A DNA stretch of 36,493 bases from Candidatus Shapirobacteria bacterium (GTDB lineage Bacteria > Patescibacteriota > Microgenomatia > UBA12405): positions 1-36,493 of the forward strand of contig JAGORQ010000009.1 of the NCBI GenBank assembly GCA_018062705.1, given 5' to 3'. The notes under the pieces are model-generated. The model was not told the DNA's origin. It saw only the letters and a list, made by a program, of their open reading frames with translations, and did not search any database. Positions 35,410 to 36,493 of this stretch are shown here, one piece after another. The translations under genes and the position numbers were made by a program. Numbering within the stretch: the first letter of the stretch is position 1; each line of letters opens with the position of its first letter.

Positions 35410-36210
35410 ATGAACAATACAAGCTTTGTTACAAGTGTTCTGAGTGAATCTTCAAAAATTGCCAATCGTTATTTTGGTGAGGTATCAGGTATTGAAAAAG
35501 AAGGAGATAATAACCAAGTTTTGACACAAGCTGATTTGGATATAGGTCAATACATAATCAAAAGGATTTCAGAAGATTATCCTAGCTATAACATAATCGA
35601 TGAAGAAATGGGTGTAATTAATAATAATTCTGAGTACACTTGGGTTATTGATCCGATAGATGGAACCAGTAATTTTGCTGTTGGTGCACCAGGATACGGA
35701 ATAATTATCGGTTTGTTATTCAAAGATAAGCCAATTGCGGGTGGAGTTTCACTTCCTTTTTATGATGAAATAATAACTGCTGAGTCTGGAAAAGGAGCCT
35801 TTCTCAACAATAAAAAACTAGAAGTAACAAAAGAAACCCGCCTACTTTCTTGTTTAGTTACCCACGAAATAGATGGACACCAAGAAAATCCCGATATGAC
35901 TTTTGAAGAATGTAAAACTATCGCTAAGATTGTATTAGGTGTTAGAAATCTGCGAATTACTGGTAGTGTATTTGATGGAATGCTAGTTGCCAAAGGTAAG
36001 TATGGAGCTTTTATGGGGCGTACAAGCAAAATATGGGACAATGTCGGAACTCAAGTGATAATTGAAGAGTCTGGGGGGATTTTTACTGATTTTTTTGGCA
36101 GTCCGGTAGACTATTCAAATCCGTTATCAAAAGCTAAAGAAAACTTCACTCGCTGTATGGGTTCACCGACCATACATAAACAGTTGCAACAAATAATCCA
36201 TTCGAAGTAG
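35410..36210 (+). CDS. Inositol monophosphatase family protein
   Basis: Mg-dependent phosphatase of 266 residues. The metal-binding motifs are complete: DEEMG (residues 64-68), DPIDGTSNFA (81-90), and SKIWDNVG (206-213) as the final WD motif, with EESGGIFTDFFG following. Substrates in the family include inositol phosphate, PAP and fructose-1,6-bisphosphate; none can be chosen here. The short form of motif 3 (WDNVG for WDxAA) is a small departure. A TATACT box lies about 8 bases before ATG 35410. The gene is flanked by the cupin on the divergent strand, so sugar-phosphate metabolism is plausible. Confidence 0.92.
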   Translation: MNNTSFVTSVLSESSKIANRYFGEVSGIEKEGDNNQVLTQADLDIGQYIIKRISEDYPSYNIIDEEMGVINNNSEYTWVIDPIDGTSNFAVGAPGYGIIIGLLFKDKPIAGGVSLPFYDEIITAESGKGAFLNNKKLEVTKETRLLSCLVTHEIDGHQENPDMTFEECKTIAKIVLGVRNLRITGSVFDGMLVAKGKYGAFMGRTSKIWDNVGTQVIIEESGGIFTDFFGSPVDYSNPLSKAKENFTRCMGSPTIHKQLQQIIHSK

Positions 36211-36333
36211 TTTGTTTTTTGAGATCAGGCTAAGGCTAGGCTGAGTAGTATCTTTATCAGTAGATATGAATGAGTGCTAATGAATGTATCAAAATAGATT
36301 GTGCCTATCTTTACTATATAATAGTATATATTT
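36211..36333. other. Intergenic stretch without a recognisable gene
   Basis: AT-rich DNA between two converging genes. It contains GGCTAAGGCTAGGCTGAG, a small direct repeat, and CTATATAATAGTATATA at 36314-36330. I see no terminator with a T run and no coding frame. Confidence 0.4.
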
Positions 36334-36493
36334 CTACTTCAAAAGGTTGATTAAGAGGCGTTCCAAAGCTATTTCCCGAGGAATTACTAGCTGACCAGAT
36401 TTGTTTTGATAATCAAGCTCGATGAGGTAGAGATATGTGGTTTTGAGAAGTTGGGGGTTAAAGCGGGAAGTGGTTTGAAGCTGGCGACGGAGG
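36334..36493 (-). CDS. holA: Partial DNA polymerase III delta subunit-like protein (C-terminus)
   Basis: The final 52 codons of a minus-strand gene are visible: LRRQLQTTSRFNPQLLKTTY and LYLIELDYQNKSGQLVIPRE, then IALERLLINLLK-stop. The ending pattern (a helix with YLIELD.., 'K.G', then a helix ALE.LL..LL) matches the C-terminal collar domain of HolA proteins, which load the sliding clamp. The rest lies beyond the window, so the name rests on this short pattern only. Confidence 0.5.
   Translation of the reverse strand, partial: LRRQLQTTSRFNPQLLKTTYLYLIELDYQNKSGQLVIPREIALERLLINLLK

Overview
The window reads as a chromosome fragment of a small-genome bacterium of the Candidate Phyla Radiation (Patescibacteria), most likely close to Microgenomates. 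The grounds are indirect: AT-leaning DNA, many short orphan membrane and secreted proteins, almost no Shine-Dalgarno sequences but many -10 boxes only 4-8 bases before start codons, several tRNA genes scattered singly, compact versions of household proteins (trigger factor without its PPIase domain, a MiaB-family enzyme without TRAM), and a DRG-type GTPase more familiar from archaea and eukaryotes. No rRNA or marker protein settles the lineage.

Layout. 1-4.8 kb: trigger factor, a lysozyme-like exported protein, a DUF559 nuclease gene inside a palindromic-repeat cassette, elongation factor P, and small membrane or secreted orphans. 4.8-5.8 kb: four tRNAs (Leu, two Arg, Lys), the last preceded by an array of broken tRNA-Lys copies and a GIY-YIG nuclease gene. 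5.8-12.2 kb: an exported glycosidase-like protein, the DRG GTPase, and a tgt / sugar epimerase / MtaB-like operon. 12.2-16 kb: tRNA-Leu, -Pro and -Gly and two long orphan frames that each contain one in-frame TAA. 16-23.3 kb: two membrane glycosyltransferases, a lipoprotein, a methyltransferase and tRNAs Leu, Phe, Gly, Val and Leu, with GIY-YIG remnants at the Leu(CAG) and Gly(GCC) genes. 23.3-24.9 kb: tRNA-Gln with a dead GIY-YIG gene, peroxiredoxin, and an intact GIY-YIG gene. 24.9-29.3 kb: a solute-binding protein, secG, a holin-like protein and a transglutaminase on the minus strand, divergent from lexA. 29.3-34.6 kb: rsmI and ppsA face each other across a stack of accessory genes. 34.7-36.5 kb: a small basic protein, a cupin, an inositol-monophosphatase family enzyme and the end of a holA-like gene.

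The most unusual content is a set of small selfish-looking modules. Four tRNA loci (Lys, Leu-CAG, Gly-GCC, Gln) combine partial tRNA copies with GIY-YIG nuclease genes or remnants. At three of them (Lys, Gly, Gln) the broken copies carry a perfect or near-perfect hairpin near the anticodon arm. At three (Lys, Leu, Gly) the nuclease frame ends inside tRNA sequence. Another GIY-YIG gene, between bacterial palindromes, sits exactly between the end of rsmI and a displaced second rsmI 3' end that differs almost only at third codon positions. The same is seen at the facing ppsA gene, where a displaced ppsA 3' end separates two small genes with near-identical promoters. This suggests mobile modules that insert at gene ends and supply a recoded replacement end, stacking over time. 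The DUF559 cassette follows a similar logic: its gene ends inside the repeat, and the same repeat is inserted in frame in the MtaB-like gene.

All functions are inferred from reading the sequence; no database search was run.
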